Of a stretch of 56,332 bases of DNA, positions 40,045 to 48,398 are shown in pieces (the stretch's first letter is position 1; each line of letters starts with the position of its first letter). The stretch is from contig DASYZR010000066.1 in the NCBI GenBank assembly GCA_035945995.1, positions 1-56,332 on the forward strand, in the 5' to 3' direction. The notes under the pieces are model-generated. The model was not told the origin of the DNA and made no database searches. It saw nothing but the letters and a program-made list of their open reading frames with translations. The position numbers and the translations under genes were made by a program. The stretch is from a bacterium (lineage in GTDB: Bacteria; Sysuimicrobiota; Sysuimicrobiia; Sysuimicrobiales; Segetimicrobiaceae).

Positions 40045-41838
40045 ATGCAGGCACTCACGACGATCCTCGCGCTCGCGATCGGACTTCACCTCGCCGTTGC
40101 CCTGATGCTGGTCGCGCACTATGTTGAACTGCGCGCTGCGTATGCCTTGTGGTGGGTGGCGGGGGCGGCGGCGCTCGCGGCGCGCGCCGTGGTCGATCTC
40201 GGGGCGCTGGCGCCGGCGGCGCCGTTGCCGCTGGTGCTCCTGCGAACAACCCTGCTGCTTGCGGGCGCCGGGTTTTTCCTGACCGCGTCGGTGTCCCGCG
40301 ACCCCCGCTCCCGCGGCATCGTTGTCGTCGGGACCTTAGGATTCGGGGCGCTGCTCGTTGCGGTGATCGCGGCGTTGCTGCTCTCGGCCCCGGCCGATCC
40401 CGGCCAGGCGGCGCTCGCGCGCGACATCGCGGGCCTGGCAGCAGGCGCCGCGTTCCTGCTGGCCGCCGAAGGCTACCGCCGCGCCGAGCAGATCCTGGAC
40501 GACCTCGCAACGCGGCTGATCTTCGGGGGCCTTATCATCGCGGGGCTGAACTTCATTGCGTGGGCATGGACCCCGTGGACCGCGCAGGCCGCCACCATCT
40601 CTGAACTGCTGGGCGGACTCTTCATCCTGGTGTTCGGCGCGGGGGTCGTGCTACGGTCGATGCAGCGGGCGCGCCGCCTCATCATCCTGAGCCAGCTCAG
40701 CACCGCGCTCCACCAGCCGAACGGCGTCCACGAACTGCTGGGGGACGTCCTTGAGCGCGCGGGCGAGCTCCTGCAGCTGCACACCGGCTGGGTCTTTCTG
40801 CGCCGCCCGGGCACGGACGCGTACGAGCTGGCCGCGGCGTATCACCTGCCCCGCCCGCTCGAGGCCGACGGGCGCGAAGCGATGCGGGGCACGTGCCGGT
40901 GTCTCGACCTGTTGGCCGGTCACCAGTTGACCGAGCCGGTCAACATCGTCAACTGCATGCGGCTGGAGGGCGTCGGGAGCGCCGCCCAGCACGCGAGTGT
41001 GCCGCTGCGCACGTCGAAGGGGATCGCCGGGCTGATGAATCTGGTCCTGCCGGCCGGCCGGCTGTTCGGCCACCGCGAACTGGCGCTCCTCGCTACGGTG
41101 GGAGGTGAAGTCGGTCTCGCGATCGAGAAGGCGCAGCTCCTCGAAGAACTGGCGGTCAAGGAGCGCAGCCGGGGCGAGCTTATCAAGCGGCTGCTGACGG
41201 CGCAGGAGGACGAGCGCCGGCGGATCGCCCGGGAGCTGCACGACGAGACCGGGCAGTCGATCACGGCGCTCATCGTGAACCTCGACATCGCCCGCGCCGC
41301 CGCCGAGGGCGTGCCTCAAATCGCCGAGGCGCTCGACCGGCTCAAGGACCTCGCGGAGGGGACGCTGGAAGAGGTCCGCAAGTTGATCTACGATCTGCGG
41401 CCCACGGTCTTGGACGATCTCGGACTCACGTCCGCGTTGCGCTGGTACGCCCACCAGCAGCTCGAGCCGCGCGGGATCGAGGTTGAGTTTCATAACCACG
41501 TGGGAGAGACGCGCCTCGAGACGGTCGTCGAGACCACCCTGTTCCGCATCGCGCAGGAAGCGATGTGGAACGTCGTCAAGCACTCGGGGGCGACGCGCGT
41601 CGAACTCGGGCTCGACCTCATCCCCGACGGCGTGCGCCTGCGCGTACAGGACAACGGCCGGGGGTTCCGGCCGGACGGTGAGCGCCCGTTTGACCCCCTA
41701 CGGGGCGGCCTGGGGCTCGGTGGCATGCGAGAGCGCGCCGCGCTGATCGGGGGCACCGTCAAGATCTGGTCAGGCGAAGGCCGCGGGACCGAGGTGGTGG
41801 CGGAACTTCCGACGGCGGCGCCCGGCGCGCCCGCCTGA
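40045..41838 (+). CDS. Membrane-bound GAF histidine kinase (NarX/DosS-like HisKA_3)
   Basis: The 597-residue sensor has six or seven transmembrane helices (residues 1-210), a GAF-like domain (about 215-370), a HisKA_3 dimerisation domain with phospho-acceptor H399 in RELHDETGQ, and a HATPase_c domain with NVVKHSGA, DNGRGF and GLGLGGMRERA. The GAF segment holds a CRC pair (TCRCLD) which could sense redox state or bind a ligand. No response regulator is adjacent, so the partner must be elsewhere. It resembles low-oxygen sensors of the DosS/NarX group. Confidence 0.85.
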   Translation: MQALTTILALAIGLHLAVALMLVAHYVELRAAYALWWVAGAAALAARAVVDLGALAPAAPLPLVLLRTTLLLAGAGFFLTASVSRDPRSRGIVVVGTLGFGALLVAVIAALLLSAPADPGQAALARDIAGLAAGAAFLLAAEGYRRAEQILDDLATRLIFGGLIIAGLNFIAWAWTPWTAQAATISELLGGLFILVFGAGVVLRSMQRARRLIILSQLSTALHQPNGVHELLGDVLERAGELLQLHTGWVFLRRPGTDAYELAAAYHLPRPLEADGREAMRGTCRCLDLLAGHQLTEPVNIVNCMRLEGVGSAAQHASVPLRTSKGIAGLMNLVLPAGRLFGHRELALLATVGGEVGLAIEKAQLLEELAVKERSRGELIKRLLTAQEDERRRIARELHDETGQSITALIVNLDIARAAAEGVPQIAEALDRLKDLAEGTLEEVRKLIYDLRPTVLDDLGLTSALRWYAHQQLEPRGIEVEFHNHVGETRLETVVETTLFRIAQEAMWNVVKHSGATRVELGLDLIPDGVRLRVQDNGRGFRPDGERPFDPLRGGLGLGGMRERAALIGGTVKIWSGEGRGTEVVAELPTAAPGAPA

Positions 41839-41876
41839 AGATCCGCGCCTCGCCCCGCGAGCGCGAGCGCCCGGGG

Positions 41877-42161
41877 TCAGGGGCCCTGCCTGCCCGCCAC
41901 CTTCCGCGTCGTGTGCTCGAGACAGGTGTTGATGTCACCGTGCTCGATAGTCTCTCCCGCCTTCGCCGTGAGCGTGATGCTCAATCGATCCTTGCCGGGC
42001 GCGATCCGCATCGACGCCACCTTTTCGTACTGGGTCGTCGGGCACGAGCAGCGCCCTTCCGCGCACTCCGTGAATTCTTTGAGCAGGTCGGCCTGCTTCG
42101 ATCCAACGCCCTCAACCGTGATCGTCACCTTCGCGCCGTCGCCTTGAACGGAATATTTCAT
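41877..42161 (-). CDS. Small cysteine-containing hypothetical protein
   Basis: The 94-residue product starts at the ATG at 42161, preceded by GGAGGG. It has four cysteines (C33, C38, C40, C80), with the first three in ECAEGRCSCP, which suggests a metal site or disulfides. The remaining sequence looks like a beta-rich domain (SVQGDGAKVTITVEG, SITLTAKAG). I do not recognise the family. It is convergent with the kinase gene. Confidence 0.55.
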   Translation of the reverse strand: MKYSVQGDGAKVTITVEGVGSKQADLLKEFTECAEGRCSCPTTQYEKVASMRIAPGKDRLSITLTAKAGETIEHGDINTCLEHTTRKVAGRQGP

Positions 42162-42203
42162 CGCGCCCAACCCTCCGGAATGGTCTCCTCCATTCACCCT
42201 GTA

Positions 42204-42323
42204 TCACGCAGCGCGGCGTCTCACGGCCTGCGGCTCGGCATCCGGCGGTTGCGCGCCTTCCGTCTTTTCGTTCGCTTCGGCCCGCCGTGAGAGAATCACA
42301 ATGACGGCGACGAACACCAGCAC
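42204..42323 (-). CDS. Possible 39-residue single-pass membrane peptide
   Basis: A GTG at 42323 opens a frame for a hydrophobic segment (VLVFVAVIVILSRR) followed by a polar, charged tail ending RRRAA. No clear ribosome binding site is visible, so it is tentative. Confidence 0.25.
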   Translation of the reverse strand: MLVFVAVIVILSRRAEANEKTEGAQPPDAEPQAVRRRAA

Positions 42324-42354
42324 GGCCCGTAGGCGTTTGGGTATGTGACGGCCA

Positions 42355-43446
42355 TCAGACCCGGGTCTTATTTCCAATCGGGTGAAGCTCCGGTCGGCCG
42401 AGCTGGGCGACCAGATCGTTGGCCCACACCAAGAATCGGCCGCCGGCCAGCGGATCGAGAGCGGTCATCTGTTCCACGGTACGCCCCGGGTCCGCCCACC
42501 ACCGCTCGACCGAGTCGCCCAACTCCAGGGTATAGAGCACCCGCGTTCCCGTGCCGGCGATCGCGGCGGTAATCGTCGCGAGGTTCCGGACGTTGGCGGC
42601 GAGGTCGAACCGGCTCCGGTACGACTCCAACCAAAAGCCGGCCCACGCCTGCGGATACGACTGGTAGACAAGGACGTCCAGGCCCGCGGCGGCAAGGTCC
42701 CCGTAATCGATCCCGTGACCCCGCGCCTCGGAGGCGGACATGCCCATCTGATCGTAAGCCAGCAGGACGCCGCCCGCGCCGTGGACGGCCCGGGCGACCG
42801 TTCGGTAGAAGACCGTCCACTCGGGAGTCGTACCGGCCCGATCGTTGTAGCGATCCGGATCCCAAATGCTGCTGAATCCGCAGAAACCGTCGCCCAGCAT
42901 CAGTCCGTCGAAGCCGAAGGCCTCCCGAAGACGCGTGTACTGCCGGCCGATGTACTCGGCGTAGGTCACCCCCTCGGACCTCAGCCGGACGAACGGGTAG
43001 AGCTGGCTGCTCAACGCCATGTGCCGGAGTTCGGGATGCGCCCGCACCCACGGGGGCCGGTGATGGAGCCGCCAGCCGCCGTAGTTCCAAAATCCGATCG
43101 CGACCTTGATGCCCTGCCCGCGAAGCTCCCCGACCAGAGTACGCACGTCCTCGTGCGTGGTCCACGCGCTCAGGGGCCCGTGCCGGTTGAGATCCGCGGC
43201 GCGCCGGGCTTCGTACCCGGTAAAAGAGAGAAAGAACTGCGGATCGCGATCCTCCATGAGGACCACGCCCTCGAGATCGTCCAGGCGCGGCAGCGGCCGC
43301 GGGAAGGCTCCAAGGTCGGTGCAGGCCCACGTCAGACCGCCGGCCACCTCGGTCAGCGAAAGCGACGACGGTCGGTGGCGCCGGAACGCACGGCGCAGCA
43401 ACGCGCGGATCAGGTGGTACGGGGGTGGCGTAACTCGCACGTACAT
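42355..43446 (-). CDS. Probable TIM-barrel glycoside hydrolase-like protein, unknown specificity
   Basis: The 363-residue protein is not confidently placed in a family. It shows features of a (beta/alpha)8 sugar-active fold: a long run of aromatic residues (YGGWRLHHRPPW), a FDGLMLGDGFCGF strand with an acidic residue in the position of many hydrolase catalysts, and YDQMGMSAS. There is no signal peptide or membrane segment, so it is cytoplasmic. It could act on an internal glycan or be a non-enzymatic barrel. Confidence 0.5.
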   Translation of the reverse strand: MYVRVTPPPYHLIRALLRRAFRRHRPSSLSLTEVAGGLTWACTDLGAFPRPLPRLDDLEGVVLMEDRDPQFFLSFTGYEARRAADLNRHGPLSAWTTHEDVRTLVGELRGQGIKVAIGFWNYGGWRLHHRPPWVRAHPELRHMALSSQLYPFVRLRSEGVTYAEYIGRQYTRLREAFGFDGLMLGDGFCGFSSIWDPDRYNDRAGTTPEWTVFYRTVARAVHGAGGVLLAYDQMGMSASEARGHGIDYGDLAAAGLDVLVYQSYPQAWAGFWLESYRSRFDLAANVRNLATITAAIAGTGTRVLYTLELGDSVERWWADPGRTVEQMTALDPLAGGRFLVWANDLVAQLGRPELHPIGNKTRV

Positions 43447-43460
43447 ACCTCGTACGGGGC

Positions 43461-43491
43461 GCGGCGGCCGGCTCCTCCCCCCGGCCGCCGC
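43461..43491 (-). terminator. Hairpin terminator after the VC0807-like membrane gene
   Basis: An 11-bp stem (GCGGCGGCCGG at 43461-43471 with CCGGCCGCCGC at 43481-43491) with a 9-base C-rich loop lies between the membrane protein gene and the barrel protein gene. Confidence 0.6.
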
Positions 43492-43511
43492 GGCCGGGGA
43501 TTACGCGGGGC

Positions 43512-44150
43512 TCATCCCCGCGCCTTCGCCCGCCGCACGTAGGTGAAGGTCCACAAGATCGTGGCGATCGTGACCCCGCCCGTGATCACCGGGGAAACGG
43601 CGAGCACGACGGCCGCCGGCAGTGTGTTGACCATCGTGACCCGGACCACAAACTCCGCGGTGAACGCCGCGCCCCACACCACGGTGATCAGCCGGTTCAC
43701 GTACCGAAAATACGGGCGCTGCCAGCCCGCGTTGAACGTCGCGATTCTGTCGGGGTCGTTGCCCGTCGTAAAGGAGCGGCCAAAGTAGAACATGAGCGGC
43801 CGGGGAAGCGCGAGGGAGACGAAGCAGGCGATCCCGAGCGCCCCCGTGAACAGCGACTCTCGGATCAAGAGCAGTTTCGCGCTGCCTCCGAACGCGACGC
43901 CGATCATGCTGACCGCCACGCCCCCGAGCACGATCAGCGCGATGGGATCGAGCGTGCGGCTGCGGGCGACCTGGACGACGCTCTCCCCAAGCGGGAACAG
44001 CGCCGCGACGCCGAGGGCGACCACCTCGGACGGCGAGAGATAGCGCTTGGTGAGGCGGTACAACAGGATCGGGATGACAGTGTTCAGGACGACGCTTCGC
44101 GCGATGCCCGGCACAAGACGGCGCGGCAACGCATCCTGCTCGCCAGCCAT
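43512..44150 (-). CDS. VC0807-like multi-pass membrane protein
   Basis: The 212-residue protein has about five or six membrane helices (such as NTVIPILLYRLT, PIALIVLGGVAVSMIGVAF, LITVVWGAAFTAEFVV). The layout resembles the VC0807/septation-protein-A-like group of uncertain function. The ATG at 44150 is chosen because it begins the conserved region; a longer start adds 11 residues. Confidence 0.6.
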   Translation of the reverse strand: MAGEQDALPRRLVPGIARSVVLNTVIPILLYRLTKRYLSPSEVVALGVAALFPLGESVVQVARSRTLDPIALIVLGGVAVSMIGVAFGGSAKLLLIRESLFTGALGIACFVSLALPRPLMFYFGRSFTTGNDPDRIATFNAGWQRPYFRYVNRLITVVWGAAFTAEFVVRVTMVNTLPAAVVLAVSPVITGGVTIATILWTFTYVRRAKARG

Positions 44151-44211
44151 AGACGCCCCGGGGGACGCCGGACGCGCTCCCACCCGGCGCCGGTCCCTCC
44201 CCCGCCCTACG

Positions 44212-44736
44212 TCACGATGCCGCGGCCTGCGGCTGTACCGCGAAAATCCCGATCTTGGGCTGCACGAGCCGCTCGAAATCCGCGTAGGTCATCGTGATCA
44301 GGAGGTCGTGCGTACCCGCGTTGAACATGATCACCGGGTCGCGGGTCAACCCCCGGTCCACCAGCACGGGGACGTGGTACAGGTTGCCGAACGGCGGCAT
44401 CGCGCCGGCCTCGCAGTCCGGAAACGCGCGCAGGAACTCGGCTTCCGTGGCCAGCCGCGCGCTCTTCGCGCCCGCCGCCGCGCGCACCCACGGCACGTTG
44501 ATGCGCGACGTCCCCGGGAGGACCACCATCACGAGACGCTGATCCGCCATGACCAGGACCGCCTTGGCGATCAGCTTCCCCGGCACGTGCTCCACCTGCG
44601 CGAGCTCCTGCGCGGTGTACCGCGGCGCGTGCCGCGAGACCTCGTACGCCACGCCGGCCATGTCGAGATATTCCCGCAGACGCCGCAGGCACGGTGCCCC
44701 GAAGGTCGCAAAGTTGCCGGACTCGATCTCGGTCAT
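44212..44736 (-). CDS. YbaK/EbsC-type aminoacyl-tRNA deacylase
   Basis: The 174-residue protein has the YbaK/ProX editing-domain features: AQELAQVEHVPGKLIAKAVLVMAD (the conserved catalytic lysine lies in GKLIAKAV), VLPGTSRINVPWVR, LATEAEFLRAFPDCEAGAMPPFGNLY, and FNAGTHDLLITMTYADFERL. It hydrolyses mischarged tRNA such as Cys-tRNA(Pro) in known members. It is divergent from the CBS gene, sharing the intergenic region with motif site 4. Confidence 0.85.
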   Translation of the reverse strand: MTEIESGNFATFGAPCLRRLREYLDMAGVAYEVSRHAPRYTAQELAQVEHVPGKLIAKAVLVMADQRLVMVVLPGTSRINVPWVRAAAGAKSARLATEAEFLRAFPDCEAGAMPPFGNLYHVPVLVDRGLTRDPVIMFNAGTHDLLITMTYADFERLVQPKIGIFAVQPQAAAS

Positions 44737-44794
44737 GCCGACTCACCTCCCCCGAGTCTTCCGCCCTTACCATAACGCCGCTCGTCCGGACGGG

Positions 44795-44816
44795 CCTATC
44801 CATCACGCAGCCGATT
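44795..44816. promoter_or_regulatory. CCTATCS-N11-KATY motif, site 4
   Basis: CCTATCC (44795-44801), 11 bases, GATT (44813-44816), between the divergent ybaK-like and CBS genes, about 95 bases before the CBS start. Confidence 0.4.
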
Positions 44817-44909
44817 CAGGATCGGGCCTCGGTCCCATGGCGCCGGCCTGGCCCCCGGCGCTACTGTAAGGGTGGGTACAGCGAGCCAGCAGGAATCGGG
44901 GTGATCGGG

Positions 44910-45518
44910 ATGCTCGTGCGCGACCGGATGACGAGCCCGGCAATCACGGCGAAGCCTGAAACGGACACCAGCGCGGCGCTCAAAACCATGTACGTGCACA
45001 AGATCCGGCGGCTTCCGATCGTCGACGAACGGGGTGTGCTGGTCGGGATCGTGACGCAGCGGACGCTCTACGAGCGCGGCAAGGCGACGACGCCGGTTCG
45101 GGACCTCATGACCGCGACGCCATATACGACCGCCCCCGACGTCCCGATCGTCGAGGCGGCCGCCAAGATGCGCACGCTCGGAATCGGCGCGCTGCCGGTG
45201 GTCGACCACGGGCAGCTTGCCGGGATCATCACCGAAAGCGACATTTTCGACTCGTTTCTCGAGCTGCTGGGCGCGGGGCGGACCGGCACGCGCCTCGTCA
45301 TCCCGATCGCCGACGTGACCACCGGCGTCCGCGCGGTCCTCGACGCGCTCGAGCGGGCAAAGGCACCGCTCACCGGCCTGGCCACGTACGCCGACCGGCA
45401 CGGATGGTCGGTAGTGCTGACCGCCGGCGAAGAGGATCCGCGCGATGTCGTGCGCTCGCTGCGTAGCGCCGGATTCGAGCCGTCGCAGATCAGCGTCCAG
45501 ACGACCGCCGGCGTCTAA
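44910..45518 (+). CDS. CBS-pair domain protein (AcuB-like)
   Basis: The 202-residue protein has two CBS domains (about residues 3-60 and 65-125: VRDRMTSPAITAKPETD ... RRLPIVDERGVLVGIVT, and VRDLMTATPYTTAPDVP ... ALPVVDHGQLAGIIT), followed by a 75-residue ACT-like tail. CBS pairs bind adenosine nucleotides and sense energy state. The start may instead be the GTG at 44901, with AGGAA upstream. A role in energy or stress control is likely but the target is unknown. Confidence 0.82.
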   Translation: MLVRDRMTSPAITAKPETDTSAALKTMYVHKIRRLPIVDERGVLVGIVTQRTLYERGKATTPVRDLMTATPYTTAPDVPIVEAAAKMRTLGIGALPVVDHGQLAGIITESDIFDSFLELLGAGRTGTRLVIPIADVTTGVRAVLDALERAKAPLTGLATYADRHGWSVVLTAGEEDPRDVVRSLRSAGFEPSQISVQTTAGV

Positions 45519-45546
45519 GCCCACCGCGGGGCGTACGGCGTCGGCG

Positions 45547-46593
45547 CTAGCGGCGCCCCCGACCGGCCGCTGCGCCGGCCTGCTCCATTGCGGGCGTGTA
45601 CCGCCCTTCCCGCGCCGCCGAGGCGCACCGCGCCCGATGGAGGAACGCCTGCTGAGCCGCCTGCACCGCGTCCGCCGACCCCCGCCACGTCTCCAGCACC
45701 GGCCCCTGTAGCGCGCGCGCGAACGAAAAACTCAGCACCCACGGGCGGGTTCCCGGCATCGCGTTCATAGCGTTCAGGTGCTGCGTGGCGCGTTCGGGGG
45801 TTTGGCCGCCGGAGAGGAACATCACGCCCGGCACGGCCGCGGGTACCGTGCGCCGCAGGCAGCGCACGGTGGCCTCCGCCACCTCCTCCACGCCCGCCTG
45901 CTCCGGGGATTTCGCTCCGGACACCACCATGTTCGGTTTGAGGAGCACCGCCTCCAGCGCGACCCGGTGGTCCCGCAACGAGTGGAACACGCGGTCGAGC
46001 GCGGCCTCGGTCGCATCGAAGCACTGCTGAATCGTGTGGCCGCCGTCCATCAGCACCTCGGGTTCGACGATGGGGAGGACCTCCGCTTCCTGGCAGAGCG
46101 CCGCGTACCGCGCGAGGGCGTGGGCGTTCGCGGCGAGACAGTACCGGCTCGGCCGGCCCTCGCCGATTTCGATCACGGCCCGCCATTTGGCAAACCGGGC
46201 GCCGAGCGTCCGGTACTCCGCCAGCCGCTCGCGGAGCCCGTCGAGGCCCTCCGTGACGCGTTCGCCGGGCGCACCGGCCAGCCGCTTGGCGCCGGCGTCG
46301 ACTTTGATGCCGGGCACGATGCCGAGCCGCGTCAGGATCTCGGGAAACGGCGTCCCGTCGTCGGCTCGCTGGCGGGCCGTCTCATCAAACAGGATCACGC
46401 CGCTGAGCGCGTCCGCGATCCCCGGCGTCAGGAACAGGAGCTGCCGGTACTGCCGGCGATTCTCCGGCGTGTTCTCGACGCCCACCGCGGCGAGCCGCGT
46501 CCCGATTGTGCCGTGGCTCTCGTCCGCGGCCAGGATCCCCTTGCCGGGCGCCGTGAGGGCCCGTGCGGTCTCGACCATCGCGTTCACGCTCAT
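45547..46593 (-). CDS. Class I fructose-bisphosphate aldolase
   Basis: The 348-residue enzyme is of the eukaryote-like class I type. Landmarks are GKGILAADES (with D24), K136 in FAKWRAV, E177/E179 in IVEPEVL, and the Schiff-base lysine K219 in LLKPNMV. It splits fructose-1,6-bisphosphate to triose phosphates without metal. It lies 60 bases downstream of the phosphofructokinase gene on the same strand, so the two are probably co-transcribed. Confidence 0.9.
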   Translation of the reverse strand: MSVNAMVETARALTAPGKGILAADESHGTIGTRLAAVGVENTPENRRQYRQLLFLTPGIADALSGVILFDETARQRADDGTPFPEILTRLGIVPGIKVDAGAKRLAGAPGERVTEGLDGLRERLAEYRTLGARFAKWRAVIEIGEGRPSRYCLAANAHALARYAALCQEAEVLPIVEPEVLMDGGHTIQQCFDATEAALDRVFHSLRDHRVALEAVLLKPNMVVSGAKSPEQAGVEEVAEATVRCLRRTVPAAVPGVMFLSGGQTPERATQHLNAMNAMPGTRPWVLSFSFARALQGPVLETWRGSADAVQAAQQAFLHRARCASAAREGRYTPAMEQAGAAAGRGRR

Positions 46594-46652
46594 CTGCGAC
46601 CTCCCACTTGGATTGTGTTTCCCGCGACGCCGTCAGCCCTCCCGGCCGTCGA

Positions 46653-47939
46653 TCAGTCGCCGTGCGGCGGAACGGGCACCGCCGCACGAGGTACGGCGGC
46701 GGCCACGGGGCGAAAGCGCCGCACGAATTCCGCCTCGGTGAGACGGCCGGCCGCCGCCAGCGTCTTCACCCGCTCCGGATCGGCGAAGTCCTCCGGCCGG
46801 AGCCGGAGCATGTACGAGAGGTAGACCCCGTACATCTCGGACTCCACGTCTACGCGGCGCACCCGGATCCGGCCGGTGGCCGGATCCATGATGTCTCTGA
46901 ACGGGATGGGCACGAGCCGGTCGCCCTGGACGGTGACCATCGCGGCACTGCCGCCCTGCAGCAGGAACCGAATGGCCGAGTAGCCGAGGCCCCGGCAGTA
47001 TTGAATGTCGAACCCGTCCGGCGGCGCGCAGCGCAGCTCGTAGCCGAGGTCGATCGCGACGATCGGCACCTGAAGATGCCGGGCCGCGAGGCCCGCCGTG
47101 ACCCGGGCCCGGAGGAGGCGCCCGAGGTCCAAGTCGGCCAGTTGCAGGTTTCCGTAACTGTCGCGTTCCACCGGCCCCAGCGTCGCCGGATCCAGCATCT
47201 CCAGCAGCCCCTCGGCGAGGAGGGCCACACCGTGCTCGCGGCCGTCGGCCAGGCGCTTGATGATCGCCCCTTCGAGGATGTCGGCGACTCGATCCAGCGG
47301 CAGGTGCGACGCGGGGAATTCCTCCGGCCGGAACTCCTCCGGGATGACGGCAAGTGTGGCTCCGGCCGCACCGGCCACGCCCAGGGCCAGGTGCCCCGCG
47401 TGGCGGCCCATCACCGTGACGAAGAACCACCGTCCGGTCGTCGCCGCATCCCGCATGATGTTGTGCACCAGGTCCTTCCCGAGGTTCACCGCGGTCGTGA
47501 ACCCGAACGTGGGAATGCCCGGCGGGAGGGGCAGATCGTTGTCGATCGTCTTGGGCACATGCACGGCGGCGAGCTGCCCGGTCATCGCCGCCGCGATACG
47601 GGCCGCTCCGAACGCGGTGTCGTCGCCGCCGATGGTAACGAGGTACGCGACGTCCAGGCGGCGGAGCGACTCAACGACGCGCCGGAGGTCGTCGGCGGTC
47701 TTGGCCGGGTTCACCCGGGATGTGCCGAGAATCGAGCCGCCTTCGAAGTGGATCCGCGACACGTCCTGGATGTCGAGGGGCCGGACGCGGCTCACGTCCC
47801 CGGCGACCAGCGGCCGGAAGCCGCCCTGCACACCCACCACGTGCAATCCGTGGTTGCGCGCCTCGATCGTCGCCGCGGCGATCACCGCGTTGATGCCCGG
47901 TGACGGACCACCCCCGACGACAATGGCCAGCGTTTTCAT
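46653..47939 (-). CDS. Phosphofructokinase, pyrophosphate-dependent type
   Basis: The 428-residue PFK has GGDDTAFG (G104-G105-D106-D107) and PKTIDND (K130-T-I-D-N-D135), where Asp107 and Lys130 replace the Gly residues of ATP enzymes and indicate use of pyrophosphate. MGRHAG is also present. The reaction is reversible, so it may serve both glycolysis and gluconeogenesis and saves energy in slow anaerobic growth. The ATG at 47939 follows GGAGG six bases away. It forms a pair with the aldolase downstream. Confidence 0.88.
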   Translation of the reverse strand: MKTLAIVVGGGPSPGINAVIAAATIEARNHGLHVVGVQGGFRPLVAGDVSRVRPLDIQDVSRIHFEGGSILGTSRVNPAKTADDLRRVVESLRRLDVAYLVTIGGDDTAFGAARIAAAMTGQLAAVHVPKTIDNDLPLPPGIPTFGFTTAVNLGKDLVHNIMRDAATTGRWFFVTVMGRHAGHLALGVAGAAGATLAVIPEEFRPEEFPASHLPLDRVADILEGAIIKRLADGREHGVALLAEGLLEMLDPATLGPVERDSYGNLQLADLDLGRLLRARVTAGLAARHLQVPIVAIDLGYELRCAPPDGFDIQYCRGLGYSAIRFLLQGGSAAMVTVQGDRLVPIPFRDIMDPATGRIRVRRVDVESEMYGVYLSYMLRLRPEDFADPERVKTLAAAGRLTEAEFVRRFRPVAAAVPRAAVPVPPHGD

Positions 47940-48112
47940 TGGTTGCCTCCGCATCCCCCTCACCTCCGATTCTCCAACACGGCGCACCGCCGCTCAAGGG
48001 GCGGGCGAACGCATAGGGGAATCAGGCCGCCGCCTGATGGCGGGACCCCCTGGCATCGGGATAGCGTGGACTCTGGGGAAGGCACGGCCGGCCGCGTGCG
48101 GGAGGCAACCGG

Positions 48113-48361
48113 ATGAGACACCTCAGCGTCGGGCAACCAGAGGCCGTAAAGGTGTTGATCGATAAGAACCTCGACCTCCTCGACGGATTCGCGGACGGCA
48201 CGCCGGGCCGCCGGCTGCGCCGCGCGATCAGCCGGGCCGACAAACGGTATCGGCAAATCAGCACCCCGGACACCCGCGGCTTCTATCACGGGCTCATCAC
48301 GGGATATGCGGTCGCGATGAAGGTTCTGCAGGGCAAGGTCGGCGCGTTGCGCTCGGGATAG
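48113..48361 (+). CDS. Small hypothetical protein
   Basis: The 82-residue basic product has a GGGAGG site seven bases before the ATG. It begins MRHLSVGQPEAVKVLIDKNL and holds a helical middle; no domain is recognised. It lies just before the KDG kinase-like gene on the same strand. Confidence 0.5.
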   Translation: MRHLSVGQPEAVKVLIDKNLDLLDGFADGTPGRRLRRAISRADKRYRQISTPDTRGFYHGLITGYAVAMKVLQGKVGALRSG

Positions 48362-48398
48362 GAACCCGGCGTTGCACGGAGGCGCCCAGGGATCAAAC

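Noticed and set aside
46653-47939. ATP-dependent phosphofructokinase
   Set aside because: D107 in GGDD and K130 in PKTIDND fit the PPi-dependent class.
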